From NCBI RefSeq assembly GCF_030246925.1, contig NZ_CP126740.1, positions 1,860,001 to 1,924,000 on the forward strand: a stretch of DNA of 64,000 bases. Reading direction: 5' to 3'. Both the position numbers and the translations under genes were made by a program. The stretch is from Microbacterium sp. zg-Y625 (GTDB lineage Bacteria > Actinomycetota > Actinomycetes > Actinomycetales > Microbacteriaceae). A model generated the notes under the pieces. The model saw only the letters and a list, made by a program, of their open reading frames with translations, ran no database searches and was not told where the DNA came from. This document shows positions 34,125-46,754 of the stretch, piece after piece. Every line of letters begins with the position of its first letter. Within the stretch, counting starts at the first letter, position 1.

Positions 34125-34439
34125 TCACGCCGCCCAGCCCCACAGTCGCAGCAGCGCAGCCGTGCCGGCGGCAGCCACCACGACCACGAGGAACGGGGCG
34201 CGCACGAGCAGCAGCCCCGCCGCCACGACGAGGGCGGGCACCCGCGCGTCGACGACGACACCCTGGCCGATGCCGAGTGTCTGCACCGCCACCAGGGCCG
34301 CCAGCAGCGCCACGGTGAGCAGGTCCGCCACGCGCGCAGGGCGGGGCGCCTCGAGCACCTTCGGCGGGATGAGGTATCCGACCGCCTTCAGCGCGACGCA
34401 GACGATGGCCGCCACCAGCACGGCGTTCCAGAGGGTCAC
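34125..34439 (-). CDS. azlD: Branched-chain amino acid exporter small subunit AzlD
   Basis: 104 aa with four predicted membrane segments. ALKAVGYLIPPKVLEAPR is the family's conserved first loop, with the Lys-Pro motif after helix 1, and LLTVALLAALVAVQTLG follows. With AzlC (LIV-E type large subunit) it exports branched-chain amino acids or analogues. The GTG start shares GTGA with the azlC stop. The product of the pathway exported here cannot be deduced. Confidence 0.87.
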   Translation of the reverse strand: MTLWNAVLVAAIVCVALKAVGYLIPPKVLEAPRPARVADLLTVALLAALVAVQTLGIGQGVVVDARVPALVVAAGLLLVRAPFLVVVVAAAGTAALLRLWGWAA

Positions 34440-35203
34440 GGCAGCCCTTCCCGCTCGGGCACGTCGTCGGGCTCGGCGAAGCCGGGCGCGGCGCCCGGTG
34501 CGGCGAACCAGTTGAACAGACCCACGACGACCGCCACCACGGCGGCGATGAGCACGGGCAGACCCGGCATGAGCACGGGCGTGAGCGCCGTCGCGACCAC
34601 GGCGGCCGCGACACCCACCACGATCGCCTGGCGCTGCCGCACGCGCGGCCAGAGCAGAGCGAGGAAGGCCGCCGCCGCCGCGGCATCCAGCCCGTACGCG
34701 CGGGGGTCCCCCAGCAGATCGCCGAGGAGCGCGCCGAGCAGCGTCGAGAGGTTCCACCCGACGTAGATGCCGACGCCGGTGACCCAGAAGCCCACCCGCC
34801 GTGCCCGGGGCTCCGTCTGGGCGAGGGCGACGGCCGTCGACTCGTCGATCGTGAACTGCGCCGCCGCCGCGCGCCGCCAGAAGGGTCCGCCGATGACGGG
34901 CGCCATGCGCATGGCGTAGGCGACGTTGCGCACCCCCAGCAGCGACGCCGAGGCGATCGCCGCCGGCACCGCGGCGAGGCCGCCGGCGCCGATGACGCCG
35001 ACGAACGCGAACTGCGAGCCGCCGGTGAACATCACGAGACTCAGCGCGCACGCCTGCCAGACGTCGAGGCCGGATGCGACCGCGAGCGCGCCGAACGACA
35101 CGCCGTAGGCGCTGGTGGCCAGAGCCACCCCCAGCCCCTCACGCGTCGCCCGGCGCACCTGACGGGCGGCGTCCGCTCCGTCAGGAGGCGTTTCCTCGGT
35201 CAC
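34436..35203 (-). CDS. azlC: AzlC-family branched-chain amino acid exporter large subunit
   Basis: 255 aa. Membrane segments are interspersed with the family motifs SAYGVSFGALAVASGLD, MFTGGSQFAFVGVIGAGG and GVRNVAYAMRMAP, and AQFTIDESTAVALAQTE is the conserved DE loop. It forms the transporter with AzlD. The C-terminal 20 residues are hydrophilic. The GTG start is 21 bases from the typA stop and has a TAGCAT hexamer six bases upstream, so it may be transcribed both with typA and alone. Confidence 0.9.
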   Translation of the reverse strand: MTEETPPDGADAARQVRRATREGLGVALATSAYGVSFGALAVASGLDVWQACALSLVMFTGGSQFAFVGVIGAGGLAAVPAAIASASLLGVRNVAYAMRMAPVIGGPFWRRAAAAQFTIDESTAVALAQTEPRARRVGFWVTGVGIYVGWNLSTLLGALLGDLLGDPRAYGLDAAAAAAFLALLWPRVRQRQAIVVGVAAAVVATALTPVLMPGLPVLIAAVVAVVVGLFNWFAAPGAAPGFAEPDDVPEREGLP

Positions 35204-35209
35204 CCGAAG

Positions 35210-35215
35210 ATGCTA
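35210..35215 (-). promoter_or_regulatory. -10 element TAGCAT of azlC
   Basis: TAGCAT is six bases before the azlC GTG, within the 21-base typA-azlC gap. Confidence 0.45.
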
Positions 35216-35224
35216 ACGGCGAGG

Positions 35225-37135
<1,911 letters not shown>

Positions 37136-37215
37136 CGAGTTTCCTTGCGGGGAGAGGGGAATGAATCAGCGCCGTCCCCAGGCGAAAACCGAAGGGCCGA
37201 CACTCCAGGATACCG

Positions 37216-37252
37216 GAAGCGGGGGGGGGTCGCGGCGACCCCGCCCCGCTTC
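37216..37252 (-). terminator. GC-rich stem-loop ending the first peptide-transporter operon
   Basis: GAAGCGGGG pairs with CCCCGCTTC, continuing into GTCGC/GCGAC around the centre, with extra G residues bulged in a run of nine. It lies 28 bases after the stop of the dual ATPase gene and before typA. Confidence 0.65.
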
Positions 37253-37279
37253 GGGTGCGTTCACCGGCTGTGGCCGGGA

Positions 37280-39007
37280 CTAAACCTGCGCGTCCGGGGT
37301 GTCTCCGAGCGAGTCCAGCAGGGCCCGGCGCGCCAGCCGGCGCTGGCGCTGCTCGACCGGGTCCGGCACCGGCGATGCGGCGAGAAGACGCTTGGTGTAG
37401 TCGTCCTGCGGGTCGTGCAGCACCGTGCTCGTCTCGCCCTGCTCGACCGCGTGGCCGTCCTTCATCACCAGCACGTGGTCGGCGAGCATGTCCACGACCG
37501 CCAGGTCGTGGCTGACGAGCATGCAGGCGAAGTCGAACTCGCGCTGCAGCTCGCGCAGCATCTCGAGCACCGCGGCCTGAACCGAGACGTCGAGGGCCGA
37601 CGTCGGCTCGTCCGCGATCAGCAGCTCGGGCTTGAGCGCCAGCGCCCGCGCGATCGACACGCGCTGCCGCTGGCCGCCGGAGAGTTCATGCGGGTAGCGG
37701 TTGACGACGTCGGTCGGCAGGTGCACGGCATCCAGCAGCTCACGGGCGCGCGCCAGGCGTGAGCGCTTGTCCCCCACCTTGTGCACGACCATCGGCTCGA
37801 TGATCGTGTCACCGATCGGGAAACGCGGGTTCAGCGAAGCCGCCGGGTCCTGGAAGACCGCGCCGATGTAGCGGCGCGCGTCCTTCGCCTTGCGCCCGCG
37901 CAGCTTCGCGAAGTCCGCGCCGCGCACCTTGAGCGAACCGGATGCCACCGGCAGCAGACCCAGCACGGCCTTCGCGATCGTCGATTTGCCCGAACCGGAC
38001 TCACCGACGACTCCCAGCACCTCGCGTTTGGCGAGGTCGAAGTAAACCCCCTCGACCGCGCGGAACGCCTTGCCGCGCGACACGTAGTCGAGAGCCAGAT
38101 CCTCAGCGACGAGCACCAGATCCCGCTCGGTCGGAGTCGGAGCGGTGCGCTCACGGGTCTGCGCGAGCGCGCCCCCCACGCTCAGCGCCGAACCCGACAG
38201 GCGGGGCACGGCATTGAGGAGCTTGCGGGTGTAGGGATGCTGGGGGTTCTTGAGCACGTCCTCGACGAGACCCTGCTCGACGAGCTCACCCTTGTACATG
38301 ACGACGACGCGGTCGGCGAGATCCGCGACGACGCCCATGTTGTGCGTGATCAGCAGGATGCCGGCGTCGAGGTCGTCCTTCAGCGACCGGAGCAGATCGA
38401 GGATCTCGGCCTGCACGGTGACGTCGAGGGCGGTAGTGGGCTCGTCGGCGATGATCACGCGCGGGTTCAGCGCGATCGCCATCGCGATGACGATGCGCTG
38501 GCGCTGACCACCGGAGAACTGATGCGGGTACTGCCCGATGCGCACCTCCGGATCGGGGATGCCGACCCGCTTCAGGAGCTCGATCGAACGTGCGCGCGCG
38601 TCCGCACCGTAGGCGACGTCGTGCAGCTCGAAGACCTCCGTCATCTGCCGCTCCACCGTCAGCACGGGGTTGAGCGCCGACATCGGCTCCTGGAAGATCA
38701 TCGCCACCTGGGTGGCACGCAGCCGGCGGATCTTCTCCGGCGCGAGTCCGACGACATCGGTACCGCCGACCTCCGCGGAGCCTGAGACGAGGGCGTTCTC
38801 GGGAAGCAGTCCCATTGCCGCTGCCGAGCTCACCGACTTGCCTGATCCCGACTCACCCACGATGGCGACGACCTCGCCAGGGCGCAGCTCAAGGCTCACG
38901 CCCTTGACGGCGCGGACCAGTCCCGACTCGACGACGAAGTCGACCCGCAGGTCGGTGAGCCGCAGGGCGGCATCCGCACCCGCGGGGTGCGTGTCCGTGT
39001 ACGTCAC
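37280..39007 (-). CDS. Peptide ABC transporter, fused dual ATP-binding protein (operon A)
   Basis: 575 aa, a DppD-DppF (OppD-OppF) fusion. The first half has Walker A GESGSGKSVSSAAAMG, signature FSGGQRQRIVIAMA and Walker B VIIADEPTTALD; the second has GESGSGKSTIAKAVLG, LSGGQRQRVSIARAL and LLIADEPTSALD. Each half also ends with the oligopeptide-type C-terminal extension (HPYTRKLLNAVP; DYTKRLLAASPVP). Both nucleotide sites look active. It energises the permeases encoded just upstream, sharing ATGA with the second permease stop. The order ATPase last is the same as in operon B, about 5 kb away. Confidence 0.93.
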   Translation of the reverse strand: MTYTDTHPAGADAALRLTDLRVDFVVESGLVRAVKGVSLELRPGEVVAIVGESGSGKSVSSAAAMGLLPENALVSGSAEVGGTDVVGLAPEKIRRLRATQVAMIFQEPMSALNPVLTVERQMTEVFELHDVAYGADARARSIELLKRVGIPDPEVRIGQYPHQFSGGQRQRIVIAMAIALNPRVIIADEPTTALDVTVQAEILDLLRSLKDDLDAGILLITHNMGVVADLADRVVVMYKGELVEQGLVEDVLKNPQHPYTRKLLNAVPRLSGSALSVGGALAQTRERTAPTPTERDLVLVAEDLALDYVSRGKAFRAVEGVYFDLAKREVLGVVGESGSGKSTIAKAVLGLLPVASGSLKVRGADFAKLRGRKAKDARRYIGAVFQDPAASLNPRFPIGDTIIEPMVVHKVGDKRSRLARARELLDAVHLPTDVVNRYPHELSGGQRQRVSIARALALKPELLIADEPTSALDVSVQAAVLEMLRELQREFDFACMLVSHDLAVVDMLADHVLVMKDGHAVEQGETSTVLHDPQDDYTKRLLAASPVPDPVEQRQRRLARRALLDSLGDTPDAQV

Positions 39008-40052
39008 GACAGTCCTTTCTCAGCGCGCAGGCGTTCCAGTCTGCGTGGACTCCACTTGCGGGTCTGCCGCGGGTCGAAGGCGTCGCGCAGGCCGTCGCCG
39101 AGGAAGTTCACTGCGAGCACGATGACCAGGATGATCATGCCCGGCCACCAGAACAGCCACGGTCGGTTGGTGAAGGCACCCTGGTACGTGCTGATCAGCA
39201 GGCCGAGCGACGTGTCGGGCGGCTGCACACCCCACCCGAGGAAGCTCAGCGAGCTCTCGAGCAGGATCGCCCCGCCGATCGCGAACGTGGCGTTCACGAC
39301 GATGATGCCGATCGTGTTGGGCAGCAGGTGCTTGAAGATGATGCGGAAGGAGCTGGCTCCCGTCGAGCGGGCGGCGGCGACGTAATCGCGCTCCCTGAGG
39401 GAAAGGACTTCTCCTCGCACCAGTCGGGCCAGGCCGGTCCACGACACCAGGCCGATCATGAGGGCGAGCGCGAAGATCCCTCCGCCCGCGCTGCCGGCGA
39501 TCTTGCCGAGCACCGCGGCGAGGACGAGGAGCGGAATGACGATGAAGATGTCGGTGATGCGCATCAGCACGTTGTCGACCCAGCCGCGGTAGTAGCCCGC
39601 GACGGCGCCCATGACAGCGCCGATCGTCGTGGCGACGAGGCCGACGACGAACGCGATGATCAGTGACCGCTGGGTGCCGACCATCACCAGGGAGAAGTAG
39701 TCCTTGCCGGTGTTGTCCTGGCCGAAGGGGTGCTCCCCCCAGCGGATGCCGTCGCCCCCGAGCCAGGTCGGAATGAGACTCAGCGTGGGACGGCCGCCGT
39801 CGATCACATTGCCGGCGGCGAGGTAGCTCTTGTCCCACCAGCCGGGGATTCCTGCGAACCCGATCGAGGTGAAGGCGACGACGACGATCGTGAAGAGCAC
39901 GACCACCGAGACGAGCGCGCCGCGGTGGCGGAGGAACCGCCGCAGCACGAGCCGCCCCTGCGAGATGGGCTTCGTGTGCTTGGAGGCGAGGGCTGCGTCC
40001 TCGGCTTCGGCGAGATCGTAGATCGCGTCGGTGGGGGGTGTGGTGTCGTTGC

Positions 40053-40056
<4 letters not shown>
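39004..40056 (-). CDS. Peptide ABC transporter permease, DppC/OppC type (operon A)
   Basis: 350 aa. The N-terminal cytoplasmic stretch is followed by helix 1 (GALVSVVVLFTIVVVAFTSI) and, after an external loop, five further helices. The EAA loop is DYVAAARSTGASSFRIIFKH, and NTIGIIVVNATFAIGGAILL follows it. HPFGQDNTGKDYFSLVMVGT is the OppC_N to BPD junction typical of the family. It pairs with the large DppB-type permease. The C-terminal DGLRDAFDPRQTRKWS is the usual end. Four-base overlaps link it to both neighbours. Confidence 0.93.
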
Positions 40057-41573
<1,517 letters not shown>

Positions 41574-41615
41574 GAGCGTGCTTCCCTTCGGGTTTATCGG
41601 GAACGGTCGCGATCA

Positions 41616-41654
41616 CAGATGTGCGGGCCGGCCGCAGGCCGACCCGCACATCTG
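41616..41654 (-). terminator. Stem-loop between binding-protein and permease genes (operon A)
   Basis: Twelve-base perfect arms (CAGATGTGCGGG and complement) enclose a smaller GGCC/GGCC stem. It lies 11 bases after the binding-protein stop and 43 before the permease start. It is likely a partial terminator or 3' stabiliser that raises the binding protein over the permeases. Confidence 0.7.
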
Positions 41655-41665
41655 CTCATCGCCGA

Positions 41666-43405
41666 TTACTCAGCGCTGCTCCACGCGTACGCGTTCCAGG
41701 AGATACCACTCTGGGTGGTGGTCCGCTCGACACCGTCGATGCTCGAGCTCGCCGCGTCCACACCCGGGTGGGCGAAGATCGGGAGGCCGAACAGGTCGGC
41801 CCACAGCAGCTCCTCGATCACCTTGGTCTGCGCCAGGTGCACCTCGGGGTCGAGGCTGTCCTTCAGCGTCGCCCAAGCGGCGTCGACCTCGGGGTTGGAG
41901 TAGCCACCGTAGTTCTGCGGCTTGCCGGTGGCGTAGATGTTCTCGCCCGAGGCGATCTGGCCGGAGCCGGCCCAAGCGAACAGTGCCACCTCGTAGTCAC
42001 CGCGCTCCTGCGTGCCGCCCGGGGCGAAGAAGTCCTCGCTGCCCGCGTCGACGATGTTGAAGCCGGCCTGGTCGCACGACGACTTGATGAGGGCGACCTG
42101 GTCCGCGCGGCGCGGGTTGGGGGCGGAGTATCCGATGCGGACCTCAGCACCCTCGGCACCCTGCTCCGCGACGATGCGCGCTGCCTCTTCGATGTTCGGC
42201 TCGTCGTACTCGCCGTTGTAGGACGCGTCGACGACCTCTTCGTAGCTGTCCTGGAAGGGGAACACCTCGCGGGCGTTCAGCACGACGGCGTCGGCGTCGA
42301 TCGGCTTGATCAGGTTGTCGACGATCTGCTGGCGCGGCACGCACATGGCGAAGGCCTGGCGAAGCTCCAGGTTGTCGGCGAACAGCGAGCCCTCGATGAA
42401 GTTGAAGTCGAGGTGCTCCCACGTCAGGGACGGGCCGGCGAGGATGTTGACCGCGTCGCCCAGCTCCTCGAGCTGCGCAAGCGTGTCGACGGTCGGCTGC
42501 GGTGCGATGACGTCGAGGTCACCGTTGTCGAGGGCCTGGACCATCGCGTCCTGGCCGACGAAGCGGAAGATGAGCTCGGCGTTCTGCGGCGCGAGCTTGT
42601 CACCGTAGTACTCCTCGTTCGCCACGAGGGTGACGGACTGACCGGCATCCCACGAGCCGAGCTTGTACGGACCCGAGGAAGGCACGAGCGCCTCGTCGGG
42701 CAGCTCGCCGGGGTTGGTGAACCAGCCGGTGTTCCAGAACTCTGCTGCGGGCTCGAGCGCGGCGGCGTCGCCGTCGAGGATCGCCTGGGCGAGCTCTTCC
42801 GTCTCCATGCCGGCCTGCTCCGCGACGATGTGCGCGGGGTCGAGCATCCAGGTCTGGATCTTCCAGTCCGGGTTCTTCACGGCGAATTCGACCGTGAACT
42901 CCTTGCCGTCGAGCTCGCCCTGCGGACCCGCGGGGACCTCGTCGCCCAGGTCCTGCGAGACCGAGTTGAACAGCGGGGTCTCGGCAGCGGTGAGGTTCGC
43001 GTTCTGCACGCCCCACGCCAGCACGGCGTCGGCGACGGTGATCGGGGTGCCGTCAGACCAGGTGGCGTCCTCCGAGATGGTGTACTCGACCGTCAGCGGG
43101 TCCTCCGACACCAGCTCGTAGGAGCCCAGGTCGGTGTTGTCCTGGATCGAGCCGTCCGGAGCGAAGTACGTGAAGCCCGTCTTCAGCTGGTCGGCGATGG
43201 CCGAGTTGTACGTGCTGTACGTCTCGGGGGTGAAGCCGTTGTAGCTGATGAAGTCGTTCGGCCCCACGGAGACGGCGATCGACGCGGAGCCCGTGGCCTC
43301 GTTGGTGTCACCGCTCCCATCTTCGGCAGGCGGTGCACAGGCGGTGAGCGCCAGGGCGGTGACGCCGATGGCGGCCCCGGCGATAAGGGTTCGACGTGAA
43401 CGCAT
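41666..43405 (-). CDS. Peptide ABC transporter substrate-binding lipoprotein, family 5 (operon A)
   Basis: 579 aa. The signal peptide MRSRRTLIAGAAIGVTALA ends in lipobox LTAC, with lipidated Cys23, followed by a Gly/Asp/Glu/Thr-rich linker. The mature part has SBP_bac_5 features such as DPLTVEYTISEDATWSDGTPI (first domain; WSDGTPIT is the family hallmark) and PLNVEW-like later motifs (VPSSGPYKLGSWDAGQSV; FAMCVPRQQIVDNLI). It captures peptides or similar ligands outside the cell. TAGGAG precedes the ATG. Nothing in the sequence identifies the ligand. Confidence 0.92.
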   Translation of the reverse strand: MRSRRTLIAGAAIGVTALALTACAPPAEDGSGDTNEATGSASIAVSVGPNDFISYNGFTPETYSTYNSAIADQLKTGFTYFAPDGSIQDNTDLGSYELVSEDPLTVEYTISEDATWSDGTPITVADAVLAWGVQNANLTAAETPLFNSVSQDLGDEVPAGPQGELDGKEFTVEFAVKNPDWKIQTWMLDPAHIVAEQAGMETEELAQAILDGDAAALEPAAEFWNTGWFTNPGELPDEALVPSSGPYKLGSWDAGQSVTLVANEEYYGDKLAPQNAELIFRFVGQDAMVQALDNGDLDVIAPQPTVDTLAQLEELGDAVNILAGPSLTWEHLDFNFIEGSLFADNLELRQAFAMCVPRQQIVDNLIKPIDADAVVLNAREVFPFQDSYEEVVDASYNGEYDEPNIEEAARIVAEQGAEGAEVRIGYSAPNPRRADQVALIKSSCDQAGFNIVDAGSEDFFAPGGTQERGDYEVALFAWAGSGQIASGENIYATGKPQNYGGYSNPEVDAAWATLKDSLDPEVHLAQTKVIEELLWADLFGLPIFAHPGVDAASSSIDGVERTTTQSGISWNAYAWSSAE

Positions 43406-43486
43406 TTGGTCTCCTACATTGGTGCGGGCATTGGCACTCGCGGCCTGCTTCGACTGACCTACATCGCTCGGGCTGCGAATACCGAA

Positions 43487-43492
43487 ACTATA
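43487..43492 (-). promoter_or_regulatory. Possible -10 element TATAGT of operon A
   Basis: TATAGT on the minus strand stands about 80 bases before the binding-protein start, in the AT-richest part of this 153-base gap. No clear -35 is at the right distance. A GTTACAAACCGTTAAC-like stretch near 43529-43550 could be a regulator site. Confidence 0.4.
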
Positions 43493-43558
43493 GGTGAACG
43501 CGAGCGGGCCAATCGGAGCATCCCGCAAATAGTTACAAACCGTTAACCCAGCGGCGAC

Positions 43559-44131
43559 TCAGGCGCTGATCCCGCCGACCATGAGGGCGAGCAGCCCCCA
43601 GAGGATCAGGCCCGCCAGCGACAGGACGACGGGCAGGTTCCACCCTCGCTGCACCGGCCCGGCGGCCGACCCCCGGCCGGCAGCGTCCTCCCACTCGCGG
43701 CGGATGAGTTCGATGTCCGAGTACGCGGGCACGTCTGACTCGGCATCCAGAGCCCCTCCGCGCCGCGGCCGGGGCGGGCGGACGTTCGGCCCGCCGAAGG
43801 CCGCGACCGTCGACCCGTCGTCGAGATGCAAGGTCAGCTGCCAGCGGGTCGTGATGTCGCGCACCCTCCCCCAGGGCACCTCGGCGCGGCGGATCGGGTT
43901 GACCACCGTGATGCCCTGGGCATCGGTCTTGACCACCGGTGAGAAGAGCGCGGCGAAGATGATCCAGTCGACCAGCAGAACCGAGGGCGCCAGCACCAGC
44001 ATCTGCGCGAACCCGGCGCGCACGACGGCATCCCCCAGCAGGAACACCGTCATCGCCGCGGCGACGATCAGGGCGACCGTCCCCGAGCCCGACCGGTAGA
44101 CCCGGCGATCCACGCCTCCCGGCTGGGTCAT
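43559..44131 (-). CDS. PH-domain (bPH) membrane protein
   Basis: 190 aa. Two close membrane segments (VALIVAAAMTVFLLGDAVV and QMLVLAPSVLLVDWIIFAAL) precede a small beta-rich domain, VVKTDAQGITVVNPIRRAEVPWGRVRDI, of which VNPIRRAEVPWGRV is typical of bacterial PH domains; a final membrane helix (LPVVLSLAGLILWGLLALM) ends the protein. Function unknown. It overlaps the end of... the second transporter operon by four bases: its GTG/ATG start at 44131 shares sequence with the stop of the dual ATPase gene, so it is the last gene of operon B. It is separated from operon A by the promoter region at 43406-43558. Confidence 0.75.
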   Translation of the reverse strand: MTQPGGVDRRVYRSGSGTVALIVAAAMTVFLLGDAVVRAGFAQMLVLAPSVLLVDWIIFAALFSPVVKTDAQGITVVNPIRRAEVPWGRVRDITTRWQLTLHLDDGSTVAAFGGPNVRPPRPRRGGALDAESDVPAYSDIELIRREWEDAAGRGSAAGPVQRGWNLPVVLSLAGLILWGLLALMVGGISA

Positions 44132-45810
44132 GCCCCCGTGTCACCACCGGAGCCGAGCGTCATCGAGGCGCCGGGGATGGCGTCGAGGAGGCGCCGGGTG
44201 TACTCCTCTGCGGGGTTCGCGAAGATCTCGTCGACGGTTCCCTGCTCGACGATCTTGCCGCGCTCCATGACGCAGACGAAGTCCGCCACGACCCGCACGA
44301 CGGCGAGGTCGTGCGTGATGAACAGGTAGGTCAGCCCGAGCTCCGCCTGCAGGTCGGCCAGCAGCTGCAGGATCTGGTCCTGCACCAGCACGTCCAGCGC
44401 CGAGACGGCCTCGTCGAGCACGACGATGTCGGGCTTGAGCGCAAGGGCGCGGGCGATGGCCACGCGCTGACGCTGACCGCCGGAGAGCTCGTTGGGGTAG
44501 CGGGAAGCCAGCTCCTGCGGCAGCGCGACCTGGTCCAGCAGCTCGGCCACCCGCGCTCGGCGCGACTTCGCGTCGCCGACGCGGTGAACGTCGAGCGGCT
44601 CGGCGATCGTGCCGCCGATGCTGCGCAGCGGATCGAGCGACCCGTAGGGGTCCTGGAAGACCGGCTGCATGCGCCGCCGCAGTGCGAACGACTGGCGCCC
44701 GGACAGACGCTCGATGCTCTCGCCGTCGATGAGGATGGAGCCCGACGTCGGCTTCTCGAGGTCCAGCACCATCTTCGCGATCGTCGACTTGCCTGAGCCC
44801 GACTCCCCCACGAGAGCGAGGGTGCGCCCGCGCGGGATCTCGAACGAGACCCCGTCGACGGCGCGGAACCGCTCGCTGCGGAACGAGCCCCGCCGGATCT
44901 TGTACTCCTTCACGAGGTCCTGCACGACGACGGCGGGCGCCGCGGTCGCGAGGTCCGCCTCATGCTGGATGCCGCGATCCTCGGCGCGCGCCTGAATGCG
45001 CTGCGAGGCGAGGCTAGGGGCGGCGGCCACCAGGCGCTGGGTGTACGGGTGCTGCGGGTTCTCGAGGATCACCCGGCTCGGACCGGACTCGACGATCTCC
45101 CCCTGGTTCATCACGACGATCGTGTCGGCGCGCTCTGCGGCGAGCCCGAGGTCGTGGGTGATGAGCAGCACCGAGGTGCCCTTCTCCGCCGCGAGCAACG
45201 CCATGTGGTCGAGGATGACCCGCTGCACGGTGACGTCCAGCGCCGAGGTCGGCTCATCCGCGATGAGCAGCTTGGGGTCGGCCGCGAGGCCGATGCCGAT
45301 CAGGGCGCGCTGGCGCATGCCCCCCGAGAACTGGTGGGGGAACTGGTGAAGTCGGCGTTCGGCATCCGCCAGTCCCGCCTGGCGCAGCACCTCGATGGCG
45401 CGTCGCTCGACCTCCTTGCGGCCGGTGGCGATGCCGTTGGCGCGGATCGCCTCCTTCACCTGGAAGCCGATGCTCCACACCGGGTTGAGGTTCGACATCG
45501 GGTCCTGCGGCACGTATCCGATCTCCCGCCCGCGGATGCGCTCCATCTGCGAAGAGGTGAGATTCGTGAGGTCCGTGCCTTCCAGCAGGATGGAGCCGCC
45601 GGTGACCTGGCCGGTGCCGGGAAGCAGGTTCACGATGGCGGATGCCGTGGTGGATTTGCCCGAGCCCGACTCCCCCACGATCGCCACGGTCTCGCCGGGG
45701 TGGATGTCGAGGTCGATGCCGTGCAGTACCTGACGTGAGGTCTTTCCGGCGCTGAAGGCGACCGTGAGACCACGGATCGACAGCAGCGGCGTGCGGTTCT
45801 CGGGGGTCAT
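44128..45810 (-). CDS. Peptide ABC transporter, fused dual ATP-binding protein (operon B)
   Basis: 560 aa DppD-DppF fusion. First half: GESGSGKSTTASAIVN, FSGGMRQRALIGIGLA, LLIADEPTSALD. Second half: GESGSGKSTIAKMVLD, LSGGQRQRVAIARAL, IVVLDEAVSALD. In the last motif the Pro of DEPTSALD is replaced (DEAVSALD) but the Glu remains. The C-terminal extension (EYTRRLLDAIPGA) is normal. It serves the two permeases upstream; the ATG at 45810 shares ATGA with the second permease stop, which sets the start even though the frame stays open farther upstream. Paralogous to the operon A ATPase. Confidence 0.93.
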   Translation of the reverse strand: MTPENRTPLLSIRGLTVAFSAGKTSRQVLHGIDLDIHPGETVAIVGESGSGKSTTASAIVNLLPGTGQVTGGSILLEGTDLTNLTSSQMERIRGREIGYVPQDPMSNLNPVWSIGFQVKEAIRANGIATGRKEVERRAIEVLRQAGLADAERRLHQFPHQFSGGMRQRALIGIGLAADPKLLIADEPTSALDVTVQRVILDHMALLAAEKGTSVLLITHDLGLAAERADTIVVMNQGEIVESGPSRVILENPQHPYTQRLVAAAPSLASQRIQARAEDRGIQHEADLATAAPAVVVQDLVKEYKIRRGSFRSERFRAVDGVSFEIPRGRTLALVGESGSGKSTIAKMVLDLEKPTSGSILIDGESIERLSGRQSFALRRRMQPVFQDPYGSLDPLRSIGGTIAEPLDVHRVGDAKSRRARVAELLDQVALPQELASRYPNELSGGQRQRVAIARALALKPDIVVLDEAVSALDVLVQDQILQLLADLQAELGLTYLFITHDLAVVRVVADFVCVMERGKIVEQGTVDEIFANPAEEYTRRLLDAIPGASMTLGSGGDTGA

Positions 45811-46754
45811 CGACGTGCCCTCGCTTTCGGGTCCAGAGCGTCTCGCAGGAGTTCGCCGAGGATGATGAACGCGAGGACCGTGATGGTCAGCGCGATCGAC
45901 GGGTAGATGAGCGCCATCGGCGCGACGCGCAGCGATGACTGCGCCTGGCTGATGTCCAGACCCCACGACATCGTGTCGCTGCCGAGGCCCACGCCCAGGA
46001 AGGACAGCGTCGCCTCGGCCGAGATGGCAGCTCCCAGGGTGATGGTCGCCACGACGATGACGGGGGCGAAGGCGTTGGGCAGCACGTGCACCAGCAGCGT
46101 GCGGAACCGGGAGAGGCCGATCGCACGGGACGCGGTGACGAAGTCGGCCTGTCGCACCCGCAGCACCTCGGAGCGGATCACGCGGGCCGTGGACGCCCAC
46201 GCGAACCCGCCGATGGCGAAGGCCAGCACGAGCGGTGTGCGGTTCTGCGAGAAGACGCTCATGACGACGATGGCCGCCAGGATGTACGGGATCGCGAAGA
46301 AGATGTCGCCCACGCGCGAGAGCACCGAGTCGAGCCAGCCGCCGTAGAAGCCGGCCAGCGCGCCCATGATGACACCGAGCAGGGTGCTGATGAGCGTGGC
46401 GAGCAGGCCAACGAGGAGCGAGGTCCGCGCGCCCCACACGATGCGCGCCCAGATGTCGCAGCCCTGGAACGTGAAGCCGAGCGGGTGACCCGAGGTCGGC
46501 CCGGCGTTGCTGTTCGCCAGGAAGCACTGCGCGTTCGGCGGCACCGGGGTGAACACCGTCGGCCAGACGGCCATCACGGCGACGACGACCACCAGCAGCG
46601 CCGTCACCCAGAAGGTGGGACGGTGGCGGATGTCACGCCAGGCGTCGCGCCAGAGATTGCTCGGCTTCGCGTCGACGCGCACGGCGTCGACGCTGATCGT
46701 GGTGGTCTTGACGGGGGCGACGTAGTGCGCCGTGGGAAACCGGTCACTTGGCAT
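45807..46754 (-). CDS. Peptide ABC transporter permease, DppC/OppC type (operon B)
   Basis: 315 aa. First helix WVTALLVVVVAVMAVWPTVF, followed by a periplasmic loop with two Cys (AQCFLANSNAGPTSGHPLGF; GCDIWARIVWGAR), then the BPD helices. EAA loop: DFVTASRAIGLSRFRTLLVH. End: ELLRDALDPKARARR. It forms the channel with the DppB-type protein of operon B; its start overlaps that gene by 11 bases. The two cysteines could form a disulfide outside the membrane. Confidence 0.92.
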   Translation of the reverse strand: MPSDRFPTAHYVAPVKTTTISVDAVRVDAKPSNLWRDAWRDIRHRPTFWVTALLVVVVAVMAVWPTVFTPVPPNAQCFLANSNAGPTSGHPLGFTFQGCDIWARIVWGARTSLLVGLLATLISTLLGVIMGALAGFYGGWLDSVLSRVGDIFFAIPYILAAIVVMSVFSQNRTPLVLAFAIGGFAWASTARVIRSEVLRVRQADFVTASRAIGLSRFRTLLVHVLPNAFAPVIVVATITLGAAISAEATLSFLGVGLGSDTMSWGLDISQAQSSLRVAPMALIYPSIALTITVLAFIILGELLRDALDPKARARR